The notes beneath the pieces were generated by a model. The model ran no database searches and was not told the DNA's origin. It worked only from the letters and a program-made list of their open reading frames with translations. From Planctomycetales bacterium (lineage in GTDB: Bacteria > Planctomycetota > Phycisphaerae > SM23-33): DNA of 5,646 bases. The stretch lies in the NCBI GenBank assembly GCA_030631125.1, contig DAOVLS010000177.1, positions 1 through 5,646 of the forward strand. The letters run 5' to 3'. Every line of letters starts with the position of its first letter. Positions within the stretch are counted from its first letter, which is position 1. Positions 1 to 5,646 of the stretch are shown here, piece after piece. The position numbers and the translations under genes were made by a program.

Positions 1-69
1 AATAATCGTCAAGATGTAAAATCTCAAAAGTGGCGCCGGAGATGCCCCAAAAGGTAAAAATTATCCGGG
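1..69. other. Non-coding sequence downstream of carB
   Basis: This short AT-richer stretch follows the carB stop codon (72-70, TAA on the minus strand). It contains a GGCGCC palindrome at 33-38 and several A/T runs. I find no stem of convincing length followed by a T-run on the minus strand, so no terminator for carB is called, and no gene is visible before the window ends. Confidence 0.5.
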
Positions 70-3000
70 TTAGAGCGACTTAATGTCCGCATGGTACTCC
101 TGGAGGGCTTTGACTCCGCTGCCGCTGTTGCGATAGGCGGCGATGCCCTCGGCGGCGGCTTCGGCGGCGCTGAGCGTCGTAATGTACGGTATCTTGTACT
201 TAATCGCCGACTTGCGAATGTAGGAATCGTCGTACTGGCTCATCTTACCGATAGGCGTATTGATCACGAGTTGTATCTTCCCGTTGGTGATTGCGTCGGT
301 GATATTAGGCCTGCCCTCGTGGAGTTTCTTTATCACCTCGGCCTCGATACCGTTATCGACCAGAAAAGCACAAGTGCCTTCGGTGGAAAGTATCTTGAAT
401 CCCATTTCCGCGAACTTCCCTGCCACCTTAAGCACGGCAGGCCTGTCGTGAGGCGAAACGGATATCAGGACGGTTCCCTCGGTCGGAAGGATTTGCTTCG
501 CGCCCTCCTGGGCCTTATAAAACGCCAGTCCGAACGAGTCGGCCATACCCAGCACCTCGCCCGTCGAACGCATTTCAGGTCCAAGGATGGGATCGACCTC
601 GTGGTACATCGAGAACGGAAAGACAGCCTCCTTGACACCGAAGTGCGGGATTGACTTATGCTGAAGGTTCATCTCCGCCAGCGTTTTTCCGAGCATCACC
701 TGCGTTGCTATGCGGGCCATGGGGATTCCGCAGACCTTGGAGACCAGCGGGACCGTCCGCGACGCACGCGGATTGGCTTCGAGGACATAAACCACGTCGT
801 CGGCAATTGCGTATTGCATGTTCATCACGCCGATGACGTTCAGTTCACGAGCAATCTTATGAGTGTATTCGTTGATGGTCTCCAGGTGCCGGGCCGGGAT
901 GTTTATCGGCGGGATAACGCAGGCTGAATCGCCCGAATGTACGCCCGCCAGTTCGATGTGCTCCATGACAGCCGGGACGAAAGTATCGGTCCCGTCGGCC
1001 AGTGCGTCGGCTTCGGCCTCGATTGCGTTATCGAGGAACCTGTCTATAAGGATAGGCCGCTCGGGCGTAACATCGACAGCCGCTGCGACGTACTGCCGCA
1101 ACATCTCCTCGTCGTGGACGACCTCCATCCCTCGCCCGCCGAGCACAAACGAAGGCCTGACCATCAGCGGATAACCGATCCGCCCGGCTATGGCCAGCGC
1201 CTCTTCGACCGTGCTTGCCATACCGGATTCGGGCATGGGGATTCCGAGTTTATCCATCATCTTACCGAATCGGTCGCGGTCTTCCGCCAAGTCGATTGTG
1301 TCCGGGCTGGTGCCGATAATCCTGACGCCTGCGGCTTCGAGTTCGGCCGCGATGTTCAACGGCGTCTGCCCGCCGAACTGGACGATGACGCCTTCGGGTT
1401 TCTCCTTCTCGTAGATACTCAACACATCCTCGACGGTCAACGGCTCGAAGTACAACTTGTCGGACGTATCGTAATCGGTCGAGACGGTTTCGGGGTTGCA
1501 GTTGACCATGATGGTCTCAAGCCCCTCGTCACGCAGTGCGAAGGCTGCGTGTACGCAGCAGTAATCGAACTCGATTCCCTGCCCGATGCGGTTAGGCCCG
1601 CCGCCGAGGACCATTATTTTTCGCTTGTCGCTGGTGCCGACAGCATCGGGGGCGTTGTAGGTGGAGTAATAATAGGCTGCATCCTCGACGCCGCTGACGG
1701 GAACGGGATGCCACCCCTCGACCACGCCCAGGGCAATCCGCTGCTTACGAATGTCGGCCTCGGGTACGCCAAGTATCCTTCCAAGATACTTGTCGGCGAA
1801 ACCGTCTTTCTTGGCCTGGGCCAACAATTCGTCCGGCAGGGCCTGGCCTTTATACTTGAGAATCTGCTCCTCCAGTTCGACCAGTTCGGCCATCTGTTCG
1901 ATGAACCATGCCTTGATGTAGGTCAATTCATGAAGTTGCTCGACCGTTGCGCCCTTTCGAATGGCTTCGTACATGATGAATTGGCGCTGGCTGGTGGGTT
2001 CGCGGAGCATTTCCATCAATTCGTCCAGGGGACGCTCATTGAAATCCCTGGCGAAGCCCAGGCCCATCCTGCCGTCTTCCAGCGACCGGATGGCCTTCTG
2101 GAATGCCTCCTTGTAGTTTTTGCCGATGCTCATAACCTCGCCTACAGCCTTCATTTGCGTACCGAGTTTATCCTCGGCATCGCGGAATTTTTCGAAGGCC
2201 CAGCGGGCGAATTTGACCACCACGTAATCGCCCGACGGCGTGTACTTTTCGAGCGTACCGTCGCGCCAATAGGGAATCTCGTCCATTGTCATCCCGCCGG
2301 CCAGTTTGGCCGAAATCAGCGCAATCGGGAAACCCGTCGCCTTCGATGCCAACGCGGAACTTCGGCTCGTTCGCGGGTTGATTTCGATTACGACGACGCG
2401 CCCGGTTTTCGGATCGTGGGCGAACTGAACGTTCGTTCCGCCGATGACCTGGATGGCCTCGACGATTTTATATGAATAATCCTGGAGCCGCTGCTGAAGT
2501 TCTTTGCTGATGGTCAACATCGGAGCGGTGCAGAATGAATCACCCGTGTGAACGCCCATCGCATCGACGTTTTCGATGAAGCAGACCGTAATCAACTGGT
2601 TTTTCGCGTCGCGGACGACTTCCAGTTCCAGTTCTTCCCAGCCAAGGACGGATTCCTCGATAAGTATCTGCCCGATAAGGCTTGCTGCGATTCCCCGGTT
2701 GGCGACGACGCGGAGCTCTTCGACGTTATACACCAGCCCCCCACCGGCTCCGCCCATAGTGTAGGCCGGTCTGATCACGACGGGGTATCCCAGTTCGCCC
2801 GCGATTTTCTCGGCATCTTCGACGTTGAAAACAGCCGTGCTGTGGGCCACTTCGATACCGAGGCTGTTCATCGTCTTTTTGAAGGCGATGCGGTCTTCGC
2901 CGCGCTCGATGGCGTCCACCTGCACGCCGACGACCTTCACGCCGTACTTGTCCAGCACGCCGGCTTTGTGAAGTTCTGATGACAGGTTCAGCGCGGTCTG

Positions 3001-3276
3001 CCCGCCAAGGTTTGGAAGCAGCGCGTCGGGGCGCTCCTTATCGATAATCTTCGTCATAGCCTCGAGCGTCAGCGGCTCGATGTACGTTACGTCGGCCATA
3101 TCCGGATCGGTCATAATGGTCGCGGGATTGGAGTTGACCAGCACGATCTTGTAGCCCAGTTCGCGCAATGCCTTGCACGCCTGCGTACCGGAATAGTCAA
3201 ACTCGCACGCCTGCCCGATAACAATCGGGCCTGAACCGATAATCATCACCTTGTCAATGTCAGCATGTTTTGGCAT
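70..3276 (-). CDS. carB: Carbamoyl-phosphate synthase large subunit
   Basis: This is the large subunit of carbamoyl-phosphate synthetase, a cytoplasmic enzyme that makes carbamoyl phosphate from bicarbonate, ATP and ammonia passed from the CarA glutaminase subunit; the product feeds pyrimidine and arginine synthesis. The two homologous synthetase halves are both complete. The first begins GSGPIVIGQACEFDYSG (residues 14-30) and has R129, R169, GGAGGG (175-180), E215, H243 and the metal-site motif EINPRTSR (298-305). The second begins LGGGPNRIGQGIEFDY (557-572) and has GGRG (713-716), Q821 and EANPRASR (833-840). A C-terminal MGS-like allosteric domain spans about 933-1050. The 1068-residue length is close to the E. 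coli enzyme (1073). The start at 3276 is chosen because MPKHADIDKV aligns directly with the known family N-terminus and follows a purine-rich tract; an in-frame ATG 24 codons upstream adds a non-homologous stretch. No frameshift is seen. carA is not in the window. The promoter at 3371-3399 probably drives this gene. Confidence 0.98.
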   Translation of the reverse strand: MPKHADIDKVMIIGSGPIVIGQACEFDYSGTQACKALRELGYKIVLVNSNPATIMTDPDMADVTYIEPLTLEAMTKIIDKERPDALLPNLGGQTALNLSSELHKAGVLDKYGVKVVGVQVDAIERGEDRIAFKKTMNSLGIEVAHSTAVFNVEDAEKIAGELGYPVVIRPAYTMGGAGGGLVYNVEELRVVANRGIAASLIGQILIEESVLGWEELELEVVRDAKNQLITVCFIENVDAMGVHTGDSFCTAPMLTISKELQQRLQDYSYKIVEAIQVIGGTNVQFAHDPKTGRVVVIEINPRTSRSSALASKATGFPIALISAKLAGGMTMDEIPYWRDGTLEKYTPSGDYVVVKFARWAFEKFRDAEDKLGTQMKAVGEVMSIGKNYKEAFQKAIRSLEDGRMGLGFARDFNERPLDELMEMLREPTSQRQFIMYEAIRKGATVEQLHELTYIKAWFIEQMAELVELEEQILKYKGQALPDELLAQAKKDGFADKYLGRILGVPEADIRKQRIALGVVEGWHPVPVSGVEDAAYYYSTYNAPDAVGTSDKRKIMVLGGGPNRIGQGIEFDYCCVHAAFALRDEGLETIMVNCNPETVSTDYDTSDKLYFEPLTVEDVLSIYEKEKPEGVIVQFGGQTPLNIAAELEAAGVRIIGTSPDTIDLAEDRDRFGKMMDKLGIPMPESGMASTVEEALAIAGRIGYPLMVRPSFVLGGRGMEVVHDEEMLRQYVAAAVDVTPERPILIDRFLDNAIEAEADALADGTDTFVPAVMEHIELAGVHSGDSACVIPPINIPARHLETINEYTHKIARELNVIGVMNMQYAIADDVVYVLEANPRASRTVPLVSKVCGIPMARIATQVMLGKTLAEMNLQHKSIPHFGVKEAVFPFSMYHEVDPILGPEMRSTGEVLGMADSFGLAFYKAQEGAKQILPTEGTVLISVSPHDRPAVLKVAGKFAEMGFKILSTEGTCAFLVDNGIEAEVIKKLHEGRPNITDAITNGKIQLVINTPIGKMSQYDDSYIRKSAIKYKIPYITTLSAAEAAAEGIAAYRNSGSGVKALQEYHADIKSL

Positions 3277-3370
3277 AGTCCTTTTCCCTATTCCTCTTGT
3301 CTGCGGATTCTGATACGGCGACCTGTCTGGTGCGGCCCAACGGGGCATAAAGACCTGAACGGGTCATCAG
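3277..3370 (-). other. Predicted carB 5' leader (untranslated)
   Basis: This is the stretch between the predicted promoter and the carB start. It contains an ATG at 3348 in frame with carB, but the 24 residues it would add have no counterpart in CarB. A small potential hairpin, GCCC-CGTT-GGGC, directly follows that ATG. I see no PyrR-binding site, riboswitch, leader peptide or terminator-like attenuator in it. Confidence 0.45.
3279..3298 (-). promoter_or_regulatory. Ribosome binding region of carB
   Basis: Read on the minus strand, the 20 bases before the carB start are almost all purine and include AGAGGA (3297-3292), AGGGA (3289-3285, 8 nt before the ATG) and AAGGA (3283-3279, only 2 nt before it). 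AGGGA has the most usual spacing. This tract supports the ATG at 3276 over the in-frame ATG at 3348, which has only an AGGT 5 nt upstream. Confidence 0.65.
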
Positions 3371-3399
3371 TACATAGTGAATCCCGCCTCGATTGTCAA
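3371..3399 (-). promoter_or_regulatory. Sigma-70-type promoter upstream of carB
   Basis: On the minus strand a perfect TTGACA -35 box (3399-3394) is followed by exactly 17 bases and then TATGTA (3376-3371), which matches TATAAT at its first three positions. Transcription would start near 3364, giving a leader of about 88 nt before the carB ATG at 3276. It lies in the 240-bp spacer between the two genes and faces carB, so carB need not depend on read-through from the upstream gene. The -10 match is only partial, so this remains a prediction. Confidence 0.6.
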
Positions 3400-3463
3400 G
3401 CGTCTGCACCCGATTGATGACGGCGGTTTGGGGGTGATGTTGCAGGTAACGCTTACTACGCCG

Positions 3464-3508
3464 GTCGCTTTTGGCAGCAATCCCGGTGCAAAGCGACAGG
3501 TTAGTCGC
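3464..3508 (-). other. Overlapping alternative hairpins after the WD40-nitrilase gene
   Basis: The sequence just past the stop codon at 3517 contains three short mutually complementary elements. On the minus strand GCGAC (3508-3504) can pair with GTCGC (3497-3493) across a 6-nt loop. The longer element GTCGCTTT (3497-3490) can instead pair perfectly over 8 bp with AAAGCGAC (3471-3464) across 18 nt. The two pairings share the middle element and so exclude each other. The first hairpin begins 8 nt after the stop and is followed by only three T residues, so it is at best a weak terminator. The structure lies before the predicted carB promoter and would act, if at all, on the 3' end of the upstream transcript. 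Confidence 0.35.
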
Positions 3509-3516
3509 AAATTCCA

Positions 3517-5526
3517 TCACTTCTTTAACGTAGTCGGTGTTGCTTTATCCGGCGACGGCGTCGGCAGCGGCAGTTCGGTATAGACGATTTCCTCTTGCAG
3601 GTTATCCTTGACCTTGGCTGACACTTTTCCGGTCGCGTCAATAATACAACTTTGACCGTAGCCGTGCCACTTCGGGGCCGGGGCCTTGGGAACGGTCCAG
3701 TTGGCAGCGATAATGTTGAACTTGTTGGCTTTAGCAATGGCCGGGAGTTTTTTCGCGAACCAGTCGCTGCCCTTATCCTCGACCCAGGCGATGGAATACA
3801 GCAGCGTGTCGATCTTCAGTCGGCCCATGACTTTTGCCTGGTCGTGGATGTCGTAGCAGATGAGCAGCCCGAGCCAGCCGAAGGGTGTGTTGACAACGGG
3901 ATTGCCGCGGTCGCCCCTGCTCGCCCAGCCGCACTCGGCCCATTTCCAGAGGTCACGCTTGCGGTAGTGGATGAGTATCGAGCCGTCCGGGCCGAGCAGG
4001 ACGGACGTATTGTAATACCGGCCTGTCTTGCGATCGACCTCCAGCAGCGGCACGGTCAGATAGACGCCCCACTTTTTGGCGAGTTTGCCGAACATCTTTG
4101 TGGACGAACCCGGCACAGTCTCGGCGACATCTTTCGGATCAACACCCTTCAACCCGCCGCTGACGGGCCGACCACCCGCCTGCCAGGTCTTCTTCAGATC
4201 GGCTGACAGGTATCCGGTAACGGCCGTTTCGGGAAGGACTATTATCTTTGCCCCGCGCGACGCGGCCCGGTTGACGAGTCGGATTAATTTCTTGCGATTG
4301 GCTTCAGGCTCGCCGAACTTGCTGTAACACTGGATAGCCGCAACGAGTATCGTATTGCCCGGGCGATCATCAAGCCGCAACGTCCGCACAAGCCGCCCGC
4401 TTTCGATGTCCCAGATGCGGATAATCCCGCGAATATCGGCCGCCGCCAGGCGTTTTCCGTCCGGGCTGAACGCCACCGCGGCCCCGCCAGCGGGAAACCG
4501 CCTGACGATCTTGCCTCCCAGCCGGCAGATCGACACCCTGCCATGGATGCTCATTGCGAACTTCTTTCCGCCGGGCGCAAAGACGATTTGGGCAAAGCGA
4601 TGGTATCCGGGGTGTCGTCGCCAGCGCCGCTTTTTTGCCGCTTCGCGCCCCAAGGCATACAGATACTGCATATCGGGACTCCCCTCGCGGTCCATGAACC
4701 TCACGATTCCGGCATCGCGGGTGATCAGCCCCTCGCCATAGGTCTCAGCCAGACGGAACTTTCCTTTGCGGTCAGACCGCCAGAGCACCGCCAGATCATC
4801 GTCGTAAGAGGGGCTCGACTTATCGGGCCAGGCCGCCAGTAGCGATCGACCGTCGCGAGAGAATGCCACAGTGACGCCGCCCCAGTGACGCCGACGGCTG
4901 ACTTTCGGTTTGTCCACGACGACCGGCGGCTGTTTACCATCCACAAGCCACAGCAGTACCTCTGCGCCGGCGGTAACAGAGACGACCTGCTTACCGTTTG
5001 GATGAAATGCGACGGCGACGACGGAGTCGTCCTGTCCCTCCCCGCGTTTCAATACACGAACAGGTTTCGTTTCGCCCGGCTTCCATAAGGCCAAGCGGGT
5101 CTGTGGATACATCCACTGCCCCCATTTGCGGGATCGCCCATAGATACCCATCGCAATCGTTTGCCCGTCAGGGCTGAAGGCGACGGGGTAATACGCATTG
5201 GGGATAACCAGGCGCTTGCCCGTTTTCAGGTCGCACTGGGTGGTCCAGGCGGCCCAGTCCGTGCCGGGGCGGTTGAACGCGGGAACATAGTAACTTGCCA
5301 CGAGCCGCTTGCCGTCGGGGCTGAAGGTAATGGAAGTAACCCCCGGCCGGCGATACGCCTGGTCATGTGGCGAGACCGGTGTGCGGTGTGTCGTGCGAAG
5401 CCGTCTGTCGCGCTCCGCCGCCTCGCCTGCGCCCTGAGCGGCCACAGCAAACAGGATCAGAAACATTCCCAAACTGACCGATTTTGATAAGCCCGAAGGG
5501 CTGGCGGACTGTGCAACCGGGTACAT
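3517..5526 (-). CDS. Secreted WD40-repeat / nitrilase-superfamily fusion protein
   Basis: A 669-residue protein of unknown substrate. Residues 1-34 look like a signal peptide: K15, a hydrophobic core at 18-30 (SLGMFLILFAVAA) and a possible AVA cleavage site at 27-29. Residues 62-387 form about seven WD40-like blades, with 'AFSPDG'-type signatures near 68, 116, 173, 221, 316 and 352 and a WD in IRIWD (369-373); the fifth blade (about 268-308) is degenerate and carries a basic patch (KKRRWRRH). Residues 393-655 form a carbon-nitrogen hydrolase domain with the family triad in place: E433 in LPET, K523 in YRKRDLW and C557 in LLICYD, followed by AANW at 607-610. This family cleaves non-peptide C-N bonds of nitriles, amides or carbamoyl compounds. 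The linker is only about five residues. The tail is rich in Pro/Thr/Lys. No Shine-Dalgarno sequence precedes the ATG, which lies in a tandem repeat; TTG (5472) and ATG (5466) are later in-frame alternatives, but each removes the positive charge of the signal peptide. Confidence 0.9.
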   Translation of the reverse strand: MYPVAQSASPSGLSKSVSLGMFLILFAVAAQGAGEAAERDRRLRTTHRTPVSPHDQAYRRPGVTSITFSPDGKRLVASYYVPAFNRPGTDWAAWTTQCDLKTGKRLVIPNAYYPVAFSPDGQTIAMGIYGRSRKWGQWMYPQTRLALWKPGETKPVRVLKRGEGQDDSVVAVAFHPNGKQVVSVTAGAEVLLWLVDGKQPPVVVDKPKVSRRRHWGGVTVAFSRDGRSLLAAWPDKSSPSYDDDLAVLWRSDRKGKFRLAETYGEGLITRDAGIVRFMDREGSPDMQYLYALGREAAKKRRWRRHPGYHRFAQIVFAPGGKKFAMSIHGRVSICRLGGKIVRRFPAGGAAVAFSPDGKRLAAADIRGIIRIWDIESGRLVRTLRLDDRPGNTILVAAIQCYSKFGEPEANRKKLIRLVNRAASRGAKIIVLPETAVTGYLSADLKKTWQAGGRPVSGGLKGVDPKDVAETVPGSSTKMFGKLAKKWGVYLTVPLLEVDRKTGRYYNTSVLLGPDGSILIHYRKRDLWKWAECGWASRGDRGNPVVNTPFGWLGLLICYDIHDQAKVMGRLKIDTLLYSIAWVEDKGSDWFAKKLPAIAKANKFNIIAANWTVPKAPAPKWHGYGQSCIIDATGKVSAKVKDNLQEEIVYTELPLPTPSPDKATPTTLKK
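3556..4350 (-). other. Carbon-nitrogen hydrolase domain of the fusion protein
   Basis: This segment encodes residues 393-657, a full-length nitrilase-superfamily domain of about 265 residues. Catalytic codons are GAA for E433 (4230-4228), AAG for K523 (3960-3958) and TGC for C557 (3858-3856). E531, eight residues after the lysine, could be the second conserved glutamate of the family. The common 'CYDxRFPE' motif after the cysteine is altered to CYDIHDQAK, so assignment to a known amidase branch is unsafe. The domain begins VAAIQC, like a free-standing enzyme. Confidence 0.88.
4366..5343 (-). other. Seven-blade WD40-like propeller region
   Basis: This segment encodes residues 62-387. Approximate blades are 62-110, 111-162, 167-206, 216-264, 268-308 (degenerate), 309-346 and 347-387. 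Most begin with a hydrophobic-AFSPDGK-type strand and turn and end in a W-containing strand: W148 in LALWKP, W193 in LLWLVDG, W249 in LAVLWR and W372 in IWDIESG. WD40 propellers are usually binding platforms, and in this exported protein the partner could be a cell-surface protein or polymer; that is inference. Blade borders were drawn by eye. Confidence 0.75.
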
Positions 5527-5559
5527 GCTTTACACTTTGTACCGGGCACATGGTTTACA
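5509..5559 (-). repeat. Two tandem 25-bp repeats, IS481-end-like
   Basis: On the minus strand, TGTAAACCATGTGCCCGG (from 5559) recurs as TGTAAAGCATGTACCCGG (from 5534) with a 25-bp period; 16 of these 18 positions match, and each copy ends in a short AAAG or ACAG segment. A shorter, degenerate third copy (CGTAAACTTATGG) may lie at 5577-5560. From memory, IS481-like insertion sequences have TGT-starting ends with similar TGTAAACCATGT repeats, taken as transposase binding sites; this was not checked against a database. No transposase gene is present, so it would be a solitary end or remnant. The second copy contains the apparent start codon (5526-5524) and first codons of the WD40-nitrilase gene. 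A tandem operator is an alternative reading. Confidence 0.7.
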
Positions 5560-5578
5560 CTTTTCCATAAGTTTACGT

Positions 5579-5625
5579 AACCGTCTGGAGGCACTGGAGC
5601 GTAGCGGAAGGGCCTCCAGACGGTT
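5579..5625. repeat. Perfect 14-bp inverted repeat (hairpin)
   Basis: AACCGTCTGGAGGC (5579-5592) and GCCTCCAGACGGTT (5612-5625) are exact reverse complements separated by 19 bases. The loop repeats the arm motif CTGGAG (5594-5599). Neither side has a run of T, so this is not a standard intrinsic terminator on either strand. It adjoins the tandem repeat, with an 8-bp palindrome TTACGTAA at 5573-5580 at the join. It could be a dispersed palindromic element (REP or MITE-like) or an RNA hairpin at the 3' end of a gene beyond the window. Confidence 0.85.
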
Positions 5626-5646
5626 CGACAATCGACACACCGGCAC

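Noticed and set aside
1..69. Terminator for carB
   Set aside because: There are T-runs on the minus strand, but the only stems are 3-6 bp and poorly placed.
937..2475. 512-codon open frame on the plus strand, antisense to carB
   Set aside because: It lies wholly within the conserved carB coding sequence, its translation has no recognisable domain and it is a by-product of GC-rich codon use on the other strand.
3277..3348. N-terminal extension of CarB from an in-frame ATG at 3348
   Set aside because: The extra 24 residues (starting MPRWAAPDRS) have no counterpart in CarB, while the ATG at 3276 matches the family N-terminus and follows a long purine-rich tract.
3260..3520. 86-codon minus-strand frame spanning the intergenic gap
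   Set aside because: It begins with GTG at the stop of the upstream gene, runs through the predicted carB promoter and into carB, has no ribosome binding site and shows no domain or biased composition.
3652..4206. 184-codon plus-strand frame antisense to the nitrilase domain
   Set aside because: It is the complement of a catalytic domain with all key residues in place; its own translation shows no recognisable motif.
70..5526. An operon in which carbamoyl phosphate metabolism and the nitrilase act together
   Set aside because: The 240-bp gap, a separate promoter for carB and the export signal on the nitrilase protein argue against joint function; shared carbamoyl chemistry in parts of the nitrilase family is too general to support it.
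5363..5551. 62-codon minus-strand frame starting at the ATG in the first tandem repeat copy
   Set aside because: It is out of frame with the signal peptide and WD40 repeats and overlaps them; the repeat simply contains an ATG in each copy.
5579..5625. Intrinsic terminator at the large inverted repeat
   Set aside because: The stem is strong, but no T-run follows on either strand, so I kept it only as an inverted repeat.

Overview
The window holds two complete genes, both on the minus strand, and short non-coding stretches around them. The GC-rich sequence and a secreted protein built from 'VAFSPDGKRLA'-type WD40 repeats suggest a bacterium of the phylum Planctomycetota (possibly Phycisphaerae). 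No rRNA or other phylogenetic marker apart from carB is present, so this placement is inference.

Reading in the direction of transcription, from high to low coordinates, the layout is as follows. (1) Positions 5527-5646 are non-coding. They carry a perfect 14-bp inverted repeat (5579-5625) and then a 25-bp direct repeat in two tandem copies (5509-5559). The repeat resembles the end of an IS481-like insertion sequence and runs into the start codon of the next gene. (2) Positions 3517-5526 encode a 669-residue protein with an apparent signal peptide, about seven WD40-like blades and, joined by a very short linker, a complete carbon-nitrogen hydrolase (nitrilase superfamily) domain with an intact Glu-Lys-Cys triad. 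(3) Positions 3277-3516 form a 240-bp spacer with alternative small hairpins just after that gene, then a good sigma-70-type promoter (perfect TTGACA, 17-bp spacer, TATGTA) and a leader of about 88 nt. (4) Positions 70-3276 encode carB, the large subunit of carbamoyl-phosphate synthetase, complete at 1068 residues. (5) Positions 1-69 are non-coding and show no convincing signal.

carB supplies carbamoyl phosphate for pyrimidine and arginine synthesis. Its partner carA and the other pyr/arg genes are absent from the window, and carB has its own promoter, so it appears to be transcribed independently of the gene upstream. The WD40-nitrilase fusion looks like an exported amidase or nitrilase of unknown substrate, and nothing here ties it functionally to carB. 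The least ordinary parts of the window are this fusion and the mobile-element-like repeat that supplies its apparent start codon.
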